Source: an uncultured Lachnospiraceae bacterium
GTDB taxonomy: Bacteria; Bacillota; Clostridia; Lachnospirales; Lachnospiraceae
DNA length: 26,285 nt
Direction of reading: 5' to 3'
NCBI GenBank assembly: GCA_910588125.1
Contig: CAJUPI010000043.1
Coordinates: 1-26,285 of the forward strand
Positions 7,604-15,719 of this stretch are shown here, one piece after another. The notes under the pieces are model-generated. The model was given only the letters and a program-made list of their open reading frames with translations. It did not search any database and was not told where the DNA came from. How positions within the stretch are numbered: the stretch's first letter is position 1; each line of letters opens with the position of its first letter. The translations under genes were made by a program, and so were the position numbers.

Positions 7604-8055
7604 CTGTATCCCTCCTGTGTCCTTTCGATAGCATTTCTCAATGTCTGAATGCATTTGGTATCTCCCAACCCTACCTCCAGCACAGTCTCAGCTCCGGCCA
7701 GAAAAAGCTGTTCCCTTCCTGCTGCCAGTTGCTTGGGATCCTTACAGAGATCGGTCTTGGTAAGCACGCCGATCATCGGTTTCCCATAAAACATAGAACT
7801 CATTCTCGGCGAGAATGAGCTCTGTTCTTCTATGGCTGAAAAAAGCAGCAGAATCACATCTGCCTCTACAGCCGTCACAATCAGGGCATTATAAAACTGC
7901 TTCTGTTCCAGATATTCCCCCGGGGTATCCACAATATCATCTCCGACGATCTGAATTGCCTGTGTTTTTTTATACCGGATTTCTTCCCCCAACAATCGTT
8001 GGGCCAACGTGGTTTTGCCACATCCAATTTTTCCAATCATCATAATCTTTTTCAT
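7600..8055 (-). CDS. eutP: EutP/PduV-type small GTPase (151 aa)
   Basis: The N-terminus MKKIMMIGKIGCGKTTL is a P-loop (GxxGCGKT, about residues 8-15). VDTPGEY supplies the G3 motif and TKTD the G4 motif. Length fits the EutP/PduV family, which sits at the ends of microcompartment operons. Its role is uncertain; PduV has been linked to shell positioning, and some EutP proteins have acetate kinase activity. The latter would be relevant here because no ackA is present. GAGGT precedes the start. It lies 3 nt after eutS and overlaps larA by 4 nt. Confidence 0.92.
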   Translation of the reverse strand: MKKIMMIGKIGCGKTTLAQRLLGEEIRYKKTQAIQIVGDDIVDTPGEYLEQKQFYNALIVTAVEADVILLLFSAIEEQSSFSPRMSSMFYGKPMIGVLTKTDLCKDPKQLAAGREQLFLAGAETVLEVGLGDTKCIQTLRNAIERTQEGYR

Positions 8056-8058
8056 TTG

Positions 8059-8421
8059 TCATGACCTCGTAATCTCTGTCAATGTAAAATGAAGGGTTTC
8101 TCCCAGTACCGACAGGACATCTTTCAGTGCTTCTTCCACAGCCGCCACATCGCCGCAGATCACCAGTGACCCGGAAAACCGATCTACAAATACGATCTCC
8201 ACTTCTGCTGCCTTCGTCGCCGTATCTGCTCCGATGATAGCTGCCTCACTGGGCGTGATGGTCAAAATTCCCAACGCTCCCCTAAGCTTGCTGATCACTC
8301 CCAGCTTTTTATATAAATCCTCATCCGGATTGGCAATCAAATGGGCCATCGTGACTTGTTTGCCGGGAACAAACTCCTGGATGATCCGTTGTTTTGTGTC
8401 AAATGGATTCTTTTCTGTCAT
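8059..8421 (-). CDS. eutS: Microcompartment shell protein EutS/PduU-like (BMC-H, permuted; 120 aa)
   Basis: IQEFVPGKQVTMAHLIANPDEDLYKKLG at residues about 14-41 is the EutS/PduU N-terminal strand and beta-barrel segment. It is followed by GALGILTITPSEAAIIGADTATKAA and FVDRFSGSLVICGDVAAVEEAL, the circularly permuted BMC fold. Such proteins form hexameric shell tiles with a plugged pore. The start is supported by GGGGGAG. It lies 15 nt after the pduT-like gene. Confidence 0.93.
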   Translation of the reverse strand: MTEKNPFDTKQRIIQEFVPGKQVTMAHLIANPDEDLYKKLGVISKLRGALGILTITPSEAAIIGADTATKAAEVEIVFVDRFSGSLVICGDVAAVEEALKDVLSVLGETLHFTLTEITRS

Positions 8422-8436
8422 GCATTTTCTCCCCCG

Positions 8437-8982
8437 TCACATCAACTGGCCGAATACCTCTTCTCTAGGACCCGGAATCACAACACTCTCGACAGCGAGG
8501 CCTCTTCTCGCTCCCTCTGCCATCCCGCATTCCACTGCCTCTTGTACTGCCGCTACATCGCCTGTGAGTACAGCAAAGGACTTTCCTCCGATCCCCATTC
8601 CCAGCCGGATATCCAAAAGCGTTACCTCTGCCGCCTTCACCGCCGCATCCGCTCCATAAACCGCCCCGGCTACGCTGTAAAATTCCATGATTCCGACAGC
8701 ATTTCCCTGACTGGCCTCCGTTGACAGGCCAATCGCCTGTATTACCTGAGGATGGATCCTTGGGATGACTATAGAATCTACCAAATGGTGCGCCAGGCTC
8801 AGACTGCCTGCATCCGCTGCCGCCTGCACGGCGGCCACATCGCCGTAAAACAGAATCGTATATTTTCCCGGACAAACGGTCTTGGCATATAAAAGCCGGG
8901 TGTCCGCTGCTTTTAAAACCACGTCCATTGCCTCGATTCCTTTTGCAATGCTATTGCTTTCCAGTATACCAATCGCCTCCAT
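8437..8982 (-). CDS. Tandem-BMC shell protein, PduT-like with Fe-S cysteine (181 aa)
   Basis: There are two BMC domains in tandem: residues about 1-90 from MEAIGILESNSIAKGIEA, and 95-175 from GNAVGIMEFYSVAGAVYGAD. The first contains KTVCPGK with C37, the position that in PduT binds a [4Fe-4S] cluster at the centre of the trimer. It probably forms a trimeric shell tile able to pass electrons. The start at 8982 is used because an AGGAGG lies between it and an earlier TTG at 9000. It follows the pduS-like gene by 14 nt; PduS and PduT interact in the propanediol system. Its presence in an ethanolamine locus is noteworthy. Confidence 0.9.
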   Translation of the reverse strand: MEAIGILESNSIAKGIEAMDVVLKAADTRLLYAKTVCPGKYTILFYGDVAAVQAAADAGSLSLAHHLVDSIVIPRIHPQVIQAIGLSTEASQGNAVGIMEFYSVAGAVYGADAAVKAAEVTLLDIRLGMGIGGKSFAVLTGDVAAVQEAVECGMAEGARRGLAVESVVIPGPREEVFGQLM

Positions 8983-8996
8983 GCCCGCTCCTCCTA

Positions 8997-10382
8997 TCAA
9001 CTATTTTTTCCGGCCGTTTGTCTTTCACGGGCTTCAATCGTAATACAAGATTCTCCGATCGAAGCTATCCCGCTGATCGACGCGTGGAGTGCCGAACCCA
9101 TTTTCCCAGGCGGGCAATCTGCAATCAGCTGCCCTGCCTCCACCCATTCTCCACTCTCAATCAAAGGCTCTGATGCCGCACCGATTCCCTGGCGCAGATT
9201 CATGCACACCATTTTACACATATTTTTCTCTGGTTCCCTCAGGCACTCGCTCACCTGGACTTTCTCATATTCCAATATCCCGGCTCGCGCTGCCACGCGT
9301 GCGGTTGGCGCTTTTCTAAAACTTCGTTCCGGCAATGCTTTCCTGGCCCATTCTTTGGCTTCATAGCGAATCCCCCGGCCGGCAAGCTCCTTTTTTATGT
9401 ATGCGTTCACTGCTCTGGGCTGCAATCCCATAGGGCAGGCATAAATCTCACAGATCCCGCAGGAACAGCACAATGCTGCTGCCCGGATATCCACATCATC
9501 AAAAATTACACTTTCTTCTCTGGCCAGCGACCATTTCTGCATAATCCGATGGGGCTGCAACGGATGTCCCAAAAGCGCTCTCGGGCACATCTGCGTACAA
9601 AGACTGCAGCGGATGCAGGCGGCGGCAGCACGATTTTTCATATGCTTCACGGATGTTTGGGAGCGTTGTACTACTGGATTTGTCCTGGGAAGAACGAGCA
9701 GCCCGGACATCGTCTTTGTCACACAGGTCGTATCTGCTTCTTCTCTTGTCATTACCCGCCCCATCATCGGCCCGCCGTCTACCACCATATAATCCTCAGT
9801 CCGGACACCGCCGGCCAATGCCAGGCATTGGCTTACCGGCAGACCTACCGGCACTCTCGCAACCGCCGGTGAATTGACTTCTCCGGTTATGGTCAGATAT
9901 TTATGCGTAAACGCCCTTCCCTTCATCGCTTCATAGATACCATAAAGAGTAGCCACATTATTTACGACACACCCTGCCATCAGAGGAATCCCTGCCGGGG
10001 GAACCACCTTTCCGGTTACCTCGTATACAATTGCCTGCTCATCTCCTGCCGGGAAAAAACTGTCTAAAAGATGGAGTCTTACCGGAGAGCCACATGCCGC
10101 TATCGCTGATTCCAAAGCCGCCACTTCTCTCTTATAAGAAGCCTTCAATACGATAACACATTCCCGGGCTTTCGTCTCTTGCAGCAGCATCTCTGACGCC
10201 TCAAGCAGCTCCCTCCCATAAGTCCGCATAAGGAACCGATCCGTTTGCAGCAGGGGTTCGCATTCGACGCCATTGATAAGAATCGTATCAATCTGGCTCC
10301 CCTCATATTTTATATGAGTCGGAAAGCCGGCACCTCCACAGCCTATAATACCGGCTTGTCTAATCAGCTTTGAAAGCTCCAT
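8997..10382 (-). CDS. PduS/RnfC-like Fe-S flavoprotein of microcompartments (461 aa)
   Basis: GCGGAGFPTHIKYEG (residues 14-28) and NGVECEPLLQTD (37-48) are the RnfC/Nqo1-like nucleotide- and flavin-binding signatures. A SLBB-like segment follows, then two ferredoxin-type clusters: C256/C259/C262/C266 and C305/C308/C311/C316. A C-terminal barrel-like domain ends the protein. PduS uses NAD(P)H and flavin to reduce corrinoid and may regenerate NAD+ inside the shell. Here it could supply Co(I) to EutT or recycle the NADH made by EutE. AAAGGGGG and AGGA lie upstream of the ATG. It is 28 nt after eutN and directly upstream of the pduT-like gene. Confidence 0.92.
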   Translation of the reverse strand: MELSKLIRQAGIIGCGGAGFPTHIKYEGSQIDTILINGVECEPLLQTDRFLMRTYGRELLEASEMLLQETKARECVIVLKASYKREVAALESAIAACGSPVRLHLLDSFFPAGDEQAIVYEVTGKVVPPAGIPLMAGCVVNNVATLYGIYEAMKGRAFTHKYLTITGEVNSPAVARVPVGLPVSQCLALAGGVRTEDYMVVDGGPMMGRVMTREEADTTCVTKTMSGLLVLPRTNPVVQRSQTSVKHMKNRAAAACIRCSLCTQMCPRALLGHPLQPHRIMQKWSLAREESVIFDDVDIRAAALCCSCGICEIYACPMGLQPRAVNAYIKKELAGRGIRYEAKEWARKALPERSFRKAPTARVAARAGILEYEKVQVSECLREPEKNMCKMVCMNLRQGIGAASEPLIESGEWVEAGQLIADCPPGKMGSALHASISGIASIGESCITIEARERQTAGKNS

Positions 10383-10410
10383 TTTATCCTATTCCCCCTT
10401 TTGCCATCCG

Positions 10411-10674
10411 TTATAAAACCTCCATAGAATCAATGATTCCCACGATCGCGCTGTCAACCGGCGCATCGTCCGATCCGATTGCCCGACGCGCCGTACTTCC
10501 GCTGACTACCAGCACCTGCTCGCCGATTCCTGCCCCGATAGAATCCACTGCCACAAACATGGCGCCGTTTCTTCGGTTTGTTGTAATTTCTTTTACGATC
10601 ATCAATTTATGCCCGCAGAGCGCTTCTTCCTTTCTGGTTGCCCATACGTTTCCTATCACCTGGCATATCATCAT
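10411..10674 (-). CDS. eutN: Microcompartment vertex protein EutN/CcmL (BMC-P, 87 aa)
   Basis: MMICQVIGNVWATRKEE followed by GHKLMIVKEI, FVAVDSIGAGIGEQVLVVSGSTARRAI and DSAIVGIIDSM is the EutN/CcmL/PduN fold, which forms pentamers at shell vertices. The ATG overlaps the pduL stop as ATGA, implying translational coupling. GGGAGGG precedes it; the second Met, one codon on, is an alternative start. Confidence 0.95.
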   Translation of the reverse strand: MMICQVIGNVWATRKEEALCGHKLMIVKEITTNRRNGAMFVAVDSIGAGIGEQVLVVSGSTARRAIGSDDAPVDSAIVGIIDSMEVL

Positions 10675-11573
10675 ATGGCTTTCCCTCCCTGGCGCACTAC
10701 CTTTACACCGGCATGGCGCAAAACATCTTTTGCCGAAGGCGTCAGAATAATTTTATCAGAAAGGATCAACCGTCTGGCCTCGCCTGCCGTCAGCTGTCTG
10801 GCTGCTGCCTCGGTAAGCAATTTTCCGCCAACCAGACAAGGAAGGGAATCCTCTGTTACCAGGACTTCATCCGACGGCTTTTTCTTTGCTTCTTTCCTGT
10901 TTCTTTGCCCGGACTTTCCGCCTCTTCTCACCTTAATTTTGCCAATCCCTCTTTTTGGCAGAAGGCAGGCATTGGCCTCATCCAAATCAATGTGCATGGC
11001 CAGCCCGGACTGGCTGCTGACCCGGCATATTACACGTTCCAAAGTGATGCTTCTTTCACCTTCAATAGTTACGGAAACCTCCTCCTTGTCTTCAATTCCT
11101 GCCCGCGTTGCCTCCTCTGGCGGAATATGGATATGTGCCTGTGCCACAATCACGCTTTCTCTGGCTTCCATCATCCCCCCCGGTCCTATCAGATATACGT
11201 CCGCCGCCCCGGTCAGATCCCCGGACAGCCGGACCGGCGCCTGTATTCCCAACCGGCGGCAATCCGTATTCGACAATTCCACCTGAATGGCTGGCCGGGC
11301 CGGGCCCAGCACTGCCACCTGATCGATTTTTCCCTTTTGTGTAACCAATGTCACCCGCTCTTTGCTGAGAAACTGGCCGGGCTGTGATAACGGACGATCC
11401 ACGGTCAGCTTAGCATCTTTGCCAAAAAGAATACTTATTGCTTCTTCTGTCAGGTGCACATGCCTTGCCGAAGCCTCCACCGGAATTTCCAACTCCGCCG
11501 CTTCCTTCTGTCCCCGAATATCATATTCGGAAAGGATGCTAAAAATCAGCTCGGTAATCTGCTCCCGATTCAT
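10671..11573 (-). CDS. pduL: PduL-type phosphotransacylase with EutT/EutQ-like C-terminal module (300 aa)
   Basis: It converts acetyl-CoA (or propionyl-CoA) and phosphate to the acyl phosphate, freeing CoA inside the shell. Zinc-ligand motifs are visible: ASARHVHL (H38, H40), AQAHIHI (H147, H149) and AMHIDLDEAN (H194). The first 20 residues, MNREQITELIFSILSEYDIR, look like an amphipathic encapsulation helix. Typical PduL proteins end near residue 215. Here a basic linker (220-233) leads to a module at about 237-294 resembling the N-terminus of the adjacent EutT. GGAGGAGGG precedes the start, and it overlaps eutT by 4 nt. It fills the EutD role in this operon. Confidence 0.92.
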   Translation of the reverse strand: MNREQITELIFSILSEYDIRGQKEAAELEIPVEASARHVHLTEEAISILFGKDAKLTVDRPLSQPGQFLSKERVTLVTQKGKIDQVAVLGPARPAIQVELSNTDCRRLGIQAPVRLSGDLTGAADVYLIGPGGMMEARESVIVAQAHIHIPPEEATRAGIEDKEEVSVTIEGERSITLERVICRVSSQSGLAMHIDLDEANACLLPKRGIGKIKVRRGGKSGQRNRKEAKKKPSDEVLVTEDSLPCLVGGKLLTEAAARQLTAGEARRLILSDKIILTPSAKDVLRHAGVKVVRQGGKAI

Positions 11574-12313
11574 GGCCCTCCTCCTTCTTTCTCATAGTAA
11601 CCAGCAAGGCAACGGCAGAAAAGCACATAAATCCCGCTGCTCAGCCGATTCAGATTCTGAATCACCAGAAGCTTGTCTCCTTCCACAAAAGCACGGGCCG
11701 CCGACAGCTCCACCTCCCGGACCTGCGTCCGCAAAAGATTCAGCTCGAGAGCCATTTCTCCCATAGAAGAATCCGGTACCGGATGATCGATGCCAAAATG
11801 TTCCCGGACATGGTGTGACATTTCTTTGAGTTCTTCCTGTCGCAGGCCAAACAACACAAGCTCGCCACAGCTGTCCCCCTTTACTTCCGCTCCCAGGATC
11901 GCCCTGATAAATCGAAGAACCTCAGCGAGTTCTTCTCGCAGCCGTTCATTTTTCCGATATTTCGCCTGCAATAAAACCACTCTGGCCTGTAAAAAATCCA
12001 AGCCTCCCCGCAGCTCTATCCGGGGATCGGTCTTCTCTACCAGAAGGTTTCCCTGGAGATGCGTCATTTCCTCCGGCTTTTTCTGATATACTTTCCCGGT
12101 ATGAGCATCGACGTAGGGATGAGGGCTTTGCTGTGCGATTTTCTGATAGCTCATCGTTTGATATGGGCTTTTATCCCATATCAGCCGGATTCCCCGATCC
12201 CTCAGATACTCCTTCGCCGGCGCCGTGACAAAAGTCCCCTCGGATACATGGTACTCCTTCTCTTTTCCGGAAAGCTTTGCTGTCCTCAGATCCGCTTCTG
12301 TCAATACCTTCAT
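11570..12313 (-). CDS. eutT: EutT cobalamin adenosyltransferase (247 aa)
   Basis: It makes adenosylcobalamin from ATP and reduced cobalamin for ethanolamine ammonia-lyase. The N-terminal module (LTEADLRTAKLSG ... FVTAPAKEYLRDRGIRLIW, residues 4-46) matches EutT/EutQ. The adenosyltransferase core includes MTHLQGNLLVEKTDPRIELRGGLDFLQA (83-110) and helical C-terminal repeats. The CCxxC metal motif known from Salmonella EutT is absent; the only cysteines are single ones at DSCGEL and LFCRCLAG. It may therefore act without that metal site. AGAGGAAGGG precedes the start. It sits between eutM and pduL. Confidence 0.92.
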   Translation of the reverse strand: MKVLTEADLRTAKLSGKEKEYHVSEGTFVTAPAKEYLRDRGIRLIWDKSPYQTMSYQKIAQQSPHPYVDAHTGKVYQKKPEEMTHLQGNLLVEKTDPRIELRGGLDFLQARVVLLQAKYRKNERLREELAEVLRFIRAILGAEVKGDSCGELVLFGLRQEELKEMSHHVREHFGIDHPVPDSSMGEMALELNLLRTQVREVELSAARAFVEGDKLLVIQNLNRLSSGIYVLFCRCLAGYYEKEGGGP

Positions 12314-12323
12314 GGCCCTTCCT

Positions 12324-12617
12324 CTACTCAGCGCCCTGTCCCAGCGTTGGCAGGATCATCTCCACCTCACTGTGCGGGCGCGGAATCACATGCACGGATA
12401 CCAGTTCTCCCACTCGCCCCGCCGCCGCTGCCCCAGCATCCGTTGCGGCCTTCACCGCCCCGACATCTCCCCGCACCATAACCGTTACCAGTCCGCCGCC
12501 TACATGTACCTTCCCAATCAAAGTAACATTTGCCGCTTTTACCATGGCATCCGCCGCCTCGATCGAACCGACCAGCCCTTTTGTCTCCACCATTCCTAAT
12601 GCCTGCAATGCTGCCAT
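12324..12617 (-). CDS. eutM: Main hexameric shell protein EutM/PduA-like (BMC-H, 97 aa)
   Basis: MAALQALGMVETKGLVGSIEAADAMVKAANVTLIGK is the canonical BMC-H start. VRGDVGAVKAATDAGAAAAGRVGELVSVHVIPRPHSEVE completes the fold. It would form the bulk of the shell facets. The start at 12617 is preferred over an upstream ATG at 12659 because of GAGAGGAAG and homology. It is the only simple BMC-H besides eutS. Confidence 0.96.
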   Translation of the reverse strand: MAALQALGMVETKGLVGSIEAADAMVKAANVTLIGKVHVGGGLVTVMVRGDVGAVKAATDAGAAAAGRVGELVSVHVIPRPHSEVEMILPTLGQGAE

Positions 12618-12661
12618 AATTTCTTCCTCTCTTTCATCTGTTCTTTTTGTTTCTGTCAAAG

Positions 12662-14164
12662 CTACTTGTTCAGCCGCTCCAGAACGGCTCTGGTAATCGC
12701 CTCAATATCCGCCGCCGTTAGTGCCTCATCCCTGTGCCTTGGGGAATCCTTCTCCCATAATACCTGCCTGTCTCCTTCTACATTCGCTTCTTGTTTCAGA
12801 TCCGCCAACTCGCAGATGCCATATGCCGCCCGCCGGATATTAATCAAATGAAAGGGCGTAATATTATCAGAAGTAGCGCTTCCTCCTGCCGCGCCGCAAC
12901 CCAAAGTCAATGCCGGAGCCAGGCCTGTGGTTGCCCCCACGCCTCCCAGCGCTCCCGGCGTATTCACCAGAATCCTGGACACCGGCTTTTTTAAGGCGAA
13001 TTCCCGCACCACAGATTCATCCTGCGTGTGTAGAGTCATGGTATGGCCAGTTCCCTCATTTTGCAGGATGCGGATGCAAAGCTCACATGCCTCCACTCTG
13101 TCCTTTGCCGTAAAAAAGGCCAAAACCGGGCAAAGCTTTTCTCTGGCATAAGGATTCTTTTTGTGAATCTCAGCTGCCTTCTGCCGGGAAATCAACAGGC
13201 GGACGGTTTCCGGTGCCCGAATCCCTGCCATATCTGCAATCTGGCGGGCTGTCCTACCCACCACCTTCGGATTCATCGTGCCATTATCACGCAACAGGAA
13301 GCCGGAAAGCCGCTCCGACTCCTCCTCTGTCAGGAAATAACCTCCCTGCCTTTTTAGTTCCTGCTCCACGCTTTCCTGAATATCACATTCTGTGACTATC
13401 GATTGCTCCGATGCGCAGATCGTCCCATTGTCAAATGTTTTTGATTCCAGAATTCTCCTGACAGCAGCCGGAATGTCCGCCGTATGTTCAATATAGGAAG
13501 GGCCGTTTCCCGGCCCCACCCCCAATGCCGGATTGCCGGAAGAATAGGCGGCATGAACCATGGCCTCTCCCCCTGTCGCCAATATCATATTCACATCCTT
13601 ATGCTTTAAAAGCGCATTCGTAGATTCTACTGACGGAAGTGAAATACAATTGATGCTGCCGCTGGGAGCTCCTGCTTCTAATGCTGCCTGGCGGATGATT
13701 TCACACGTTTTCATGATACATTTTTTGGCCCCCGGATGGGGGCTGACCACAATCGCGTTTCCTGCTTTGATAGAAATCAAAGCTTTATACATGGTGGTTG
13801 AAGTAGGATTGGTGGAAGGAATCAGGGCGGCTATCACCCCCATTGGCACGCCAATCTCCAGGACCCGGTTCTCTTTATCTTCCTTTAAAAGCCCTACCAC
13901 TTTTTTATTTTTCATCCACTCCCAGGTCATCCTGCTGCCCAAATGGTTTTTTAGGACCTTATCCTCCCAGCAGCCAAACCCGGTTTCCTCCACCGCCATT
14001 TTAGCTAGCTCTGCCAGATGCCCCGAACAGGCACCCGCTATAGACTCACAGATCTGATCCAGCTGCTCCTGTGAAAAGGAAGCCAGGATTTCCGCCGCTT
14101 TCTTTGCCTCAGCCACCAGATTCCTCACCTCTTGTATAGACTGCAAATCCCGATCTACATTCAT
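12662..14164 (-). CDS. eutE: CoA-acylating aldehyde dehydrogenase EutE/PduP-like (500 aa)
   Basis: It oxidises acetaldehyde to acetyl-CoA with NAD+ inside the shell. N-terminal residues 1-30 (DLQSIQEVRNLVAEAKKAAE) form an amphipathic helix of the encapsulation type. The cofactor region includes PSTNPTSTTMYKALISIKAGN (116-136), GVGPGNGPSYIE, and catalytic C250 in TICASEQS. After the domain's usual end (INIRRAAYGICEL) there is an extra tail ending AADIEAITRAVLERLNK, a second amphipathic helix. The start at 14164 follows AAGGGGTG; a longer frame reaches into eutL. It lies 50 nt after eutL and 44 nt before eutM. Confidence 0.95.
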   Translation of the reverse strand: MNVDRDLQSIQEVRNLVAEAKKAAEILASFSQEQLDQICESIAGACSGHLAELAKMAVEETGFGCWEDKVLKNHLGSRMTWEWMKNKKVVGLLKEDKENRVLEIGVPMGVIAALIPSTNPTSTTMYKALISIKAGNAIVVSPHPGAKKCIMKTCEIIRQAALEAGAPSGSINCISLPSVESTNALLKHKDVNMILATGGEAMVHAAYSSGNPALGVGPGNGPSYIEHTADIPAAVRRILESKTFDNGTICASEQSIVTECDIQESVEQELKRQGGYFLTEEESERLSGFLLRDNGTMNPKVVGRTARQIADMAGIRAPETVRLLISRQKAAEIHKKNPYAREKLCPVLAFFTAKDRVEACELCIRILQNEGTGHTMTLHTQDESVVREFALKKPVSRILVNTPGALGGVGATTGLAPALTLGCGAAGGSATSDNITPFHLINIRRAAYGICELADLKQEANVEGDRQVLWEKDSPRHRDEALTAADIEAITRAVLERLNK

Positions 14165-14214
14165 GTCGTTCACCCCTTTTCTGTACCGCCTTCTGTTTTT
14201 CTTTAAAGCTTTTG

Positions 14215-14883
14215 TCATACCGGCCAGCCAGAAAACTCCAGCGGCGCCCCGGCAATCTGGCAAACCATTGCTGCAAATGCCTCGCAAGCCGCCTGGCAAT
14301 CCGATTCCGCCCCGGTCAAAAGGCCACCGGAAAAATTGGTCTCCGTAGGCGGGCCATAGTAACGTCCCATTGTCACGTTTGCTGCCTTCAGCGCCGCATC
14401 CAATCCCGCTGTAGCCTCTAAAGGCGGCGCAATCAGATATGCTATGGATGTTCCGGATTCTGCCCCTGCCTGCGCCGATAGGTAAGTTCCTGACCGGGAA
14501 ATGCAGTGTGCAAAATATACGATAGAGCCTGCTTCATTCGCGGTATAAAAGCAAGCCTCCTCCCGGATCAGACGGAACGCCGCTTCTAGGCCACTGTGAA
14601 TCTCTTCCGGATCCGGCCCGGAAAGAATTCCGATAAATTCTCCGGCCAGCGCCGTACTCGCATTGGCTGAACCAGCATACATGCTTCCGGCATAAGCTAC
14701 GGTAACATTGGCCTTTTTCGTCGCCTCGTCCAGCGCAACATACGATACATCATCACAATCTGTAGTAAAAATACCCAGGCTGCAATCTCCTGGCCTCACC
14801 TGCAGTTGGTTTAGCAGAGCCGGGGCTGCGTTTGGCAGGATGCGGACTCCCAATATCTCGGTTTTTACCGGCTTTATGCCCAT
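14215..14883 (-). CDS. eutL: Trimeric shell protein EutL (BMC-T, 222 aa)
   Basis: The protein contains a duplicated permuted BMC domain: TDCDDVSYVALDEATKKANV in the first half, and EAGSIVYFAHCISRSGTYLS with SIAYLIAPPLEATAGLDAALKAANV in the second. These are typical of EutL, whose trimer has a gated central pore and binds ethanolamine. AGGAGG lies 4 nt before the ATG. It follows eutC by 8 nt, as in other eut operons. Confidence 0.95.
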   Translation of the reverse strand: MGIKPVKTEILGVRILPNAAPALLNQLQVRPGDCSLGIFTTDCDDVSYVALDEATKKANVTVAYAGSMYAGSANASTALAGEFIGILSGPDPEEIHSGLEAAFRLIREEACFYTANEAGSIVYFAHCISRSGTYLSAQAGAESGTSIAYLIAPPLEATAGLDAALKAANVTMGRYYGPPTETNFSGGLLTGAESDCQAACEAFAAMVCQIAGAPLEFSGWPV

Positions 14884-14891
14884 GGTTCCTC

Positions 14892-15659
14892 CTATTTTTT
14901 CAGCTCCACTCCGCTGGCCTTCTGCTCCAAAATCATTGCCAGCAGATCGACAATATAAGCTCCCGCCTCCACTGCCGGCACTCCATGCTTATGAATATTA
15001 GAAACCACCGTCCTTCTGGCCTCCGGCATTCCCGGCACCGCCCGGTACGCTATATAAGCGCTCATACTCTCTGCCGTCGCAAGACCCGGCCGCTCCCCGA
15101 TAAATGAACAGACTACCCGGGCATCCAAAAGCTCTGATATTCTGTCCTGCGCCCCTACCCGCCCGTATTTGACAAAAACTGGTGTTCCTACGGTCAAGCC
15201 CTTTTCTTCCAGTCCCTCTGTCACAATAGGCAGAATAGAAGCCGCATTTGCCTCAATAGCCAAAGATGACAGGCCATCGCTGACGATTAATTGGATATCC
15301 GGATGAAGAATGCAATTCTCTTTCAAATAATCTCTCGTTTCATCATCAAAATCCCGGCCCAAATCGGGTCTGGTAAGAAATGTATTCTTGTCCTTGCAGC
15401 ACGTCATTACCGGCAAAAGCCCCAGTTCTTTTATTAAATTTTGCCCCACATCCAGAAAAACCGCATCCCTGGCAGCCGCATGATCCGCCCGCAGCTTTAA
15501 GAGCGTCCTTGTTTTTAGTCGCGGGCCAGCTCTTCCCACTCCTATACGGGCCGTTGTTTTTTCCAACATCCGCTCCAGCTTCTTTGGATCTTGTGCACTG
15601 CCCTTTATCTGATCAAAAATTCTGTCTGCTATCTGCTCGATCTCCCATGGTTGAAACAT
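14892..15659 (-). CDS. eutC: Ethanolamine ammonia-lyase small subunit (255 aa)
   Basis: With EutB it forms the adenosylcobalamin enzyme that converts ethanolamine to acetaldehyde and ammonia. Recognisable blocks are ARIGVGRAGPRLKTRTLLKLRADHAAARDAV, QLIVSDGLSSLAIEAN, VFVKYGRVGAQD and VVCSFIGERPGLATAESMSAYI. The first 20 residues (MFQPWEIEQIADRIFDQIKG) form an amphipathic helix that may target the lyase to the shell. At 255 residues it is shorter than enterobacterial EutC (about 295), mainly in the N-terminal linker. It is 60 nt after eutB. Confidence 0.95.
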   Translation of the reverse strand: MFQPWEIEQIADRIFDQIKGSAQDPKKLERMLEKTTARIGVGRAGPRLKTRTLLKLRADHAAARDAVFLDVGQNLIKELGLLPVMTCCKDKNTFLTRPDLGRDFDDETRDYLKENCILHPDIQLIVSDGLSSLAIEANAASILPIVTEGLEEKGLTVGTPVFVKYGRVGAQDRISELLDARVVCSFIGERPGLATAESMSAYIAYRAVPGMPEARRTVVSNIHKHGVPAVEAGAYIVDLLAMILEQKASGVELKK

Positions 15660-15719
15660 ATGCCACCTGCCTCTTTTCTTGCGGGAATGTTTTCACCTTG
15701 CAGGCTTAATCCGTTCCGA

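Noticed and set aside
8983..9000. TTG start for the pduT-like gene
   Set aside because: The AGGAGG that serves the next ATG lies between the two, so the ATG at 8982 is the start.
10638..11387. 249-aa open frame on the + strand
   Set aside because: It is a shadow of pduL; the composition is unlike a real protein and there is no RBS.
14165..14299. Longer N-terminus for the aldehyde dehydrogenase
   Set aside because: It would overlap eutL by 85 nt, and a good RBS plus the encapsulation helix occur at 14164.
12618..15719. Possible B12 riboswitch or antiterminator in the gaps of the eut genes
   Set aside because: The gaps are 8-60 nt, too short for a cobalamin riboswitch, and no T-run hairpins are seen.
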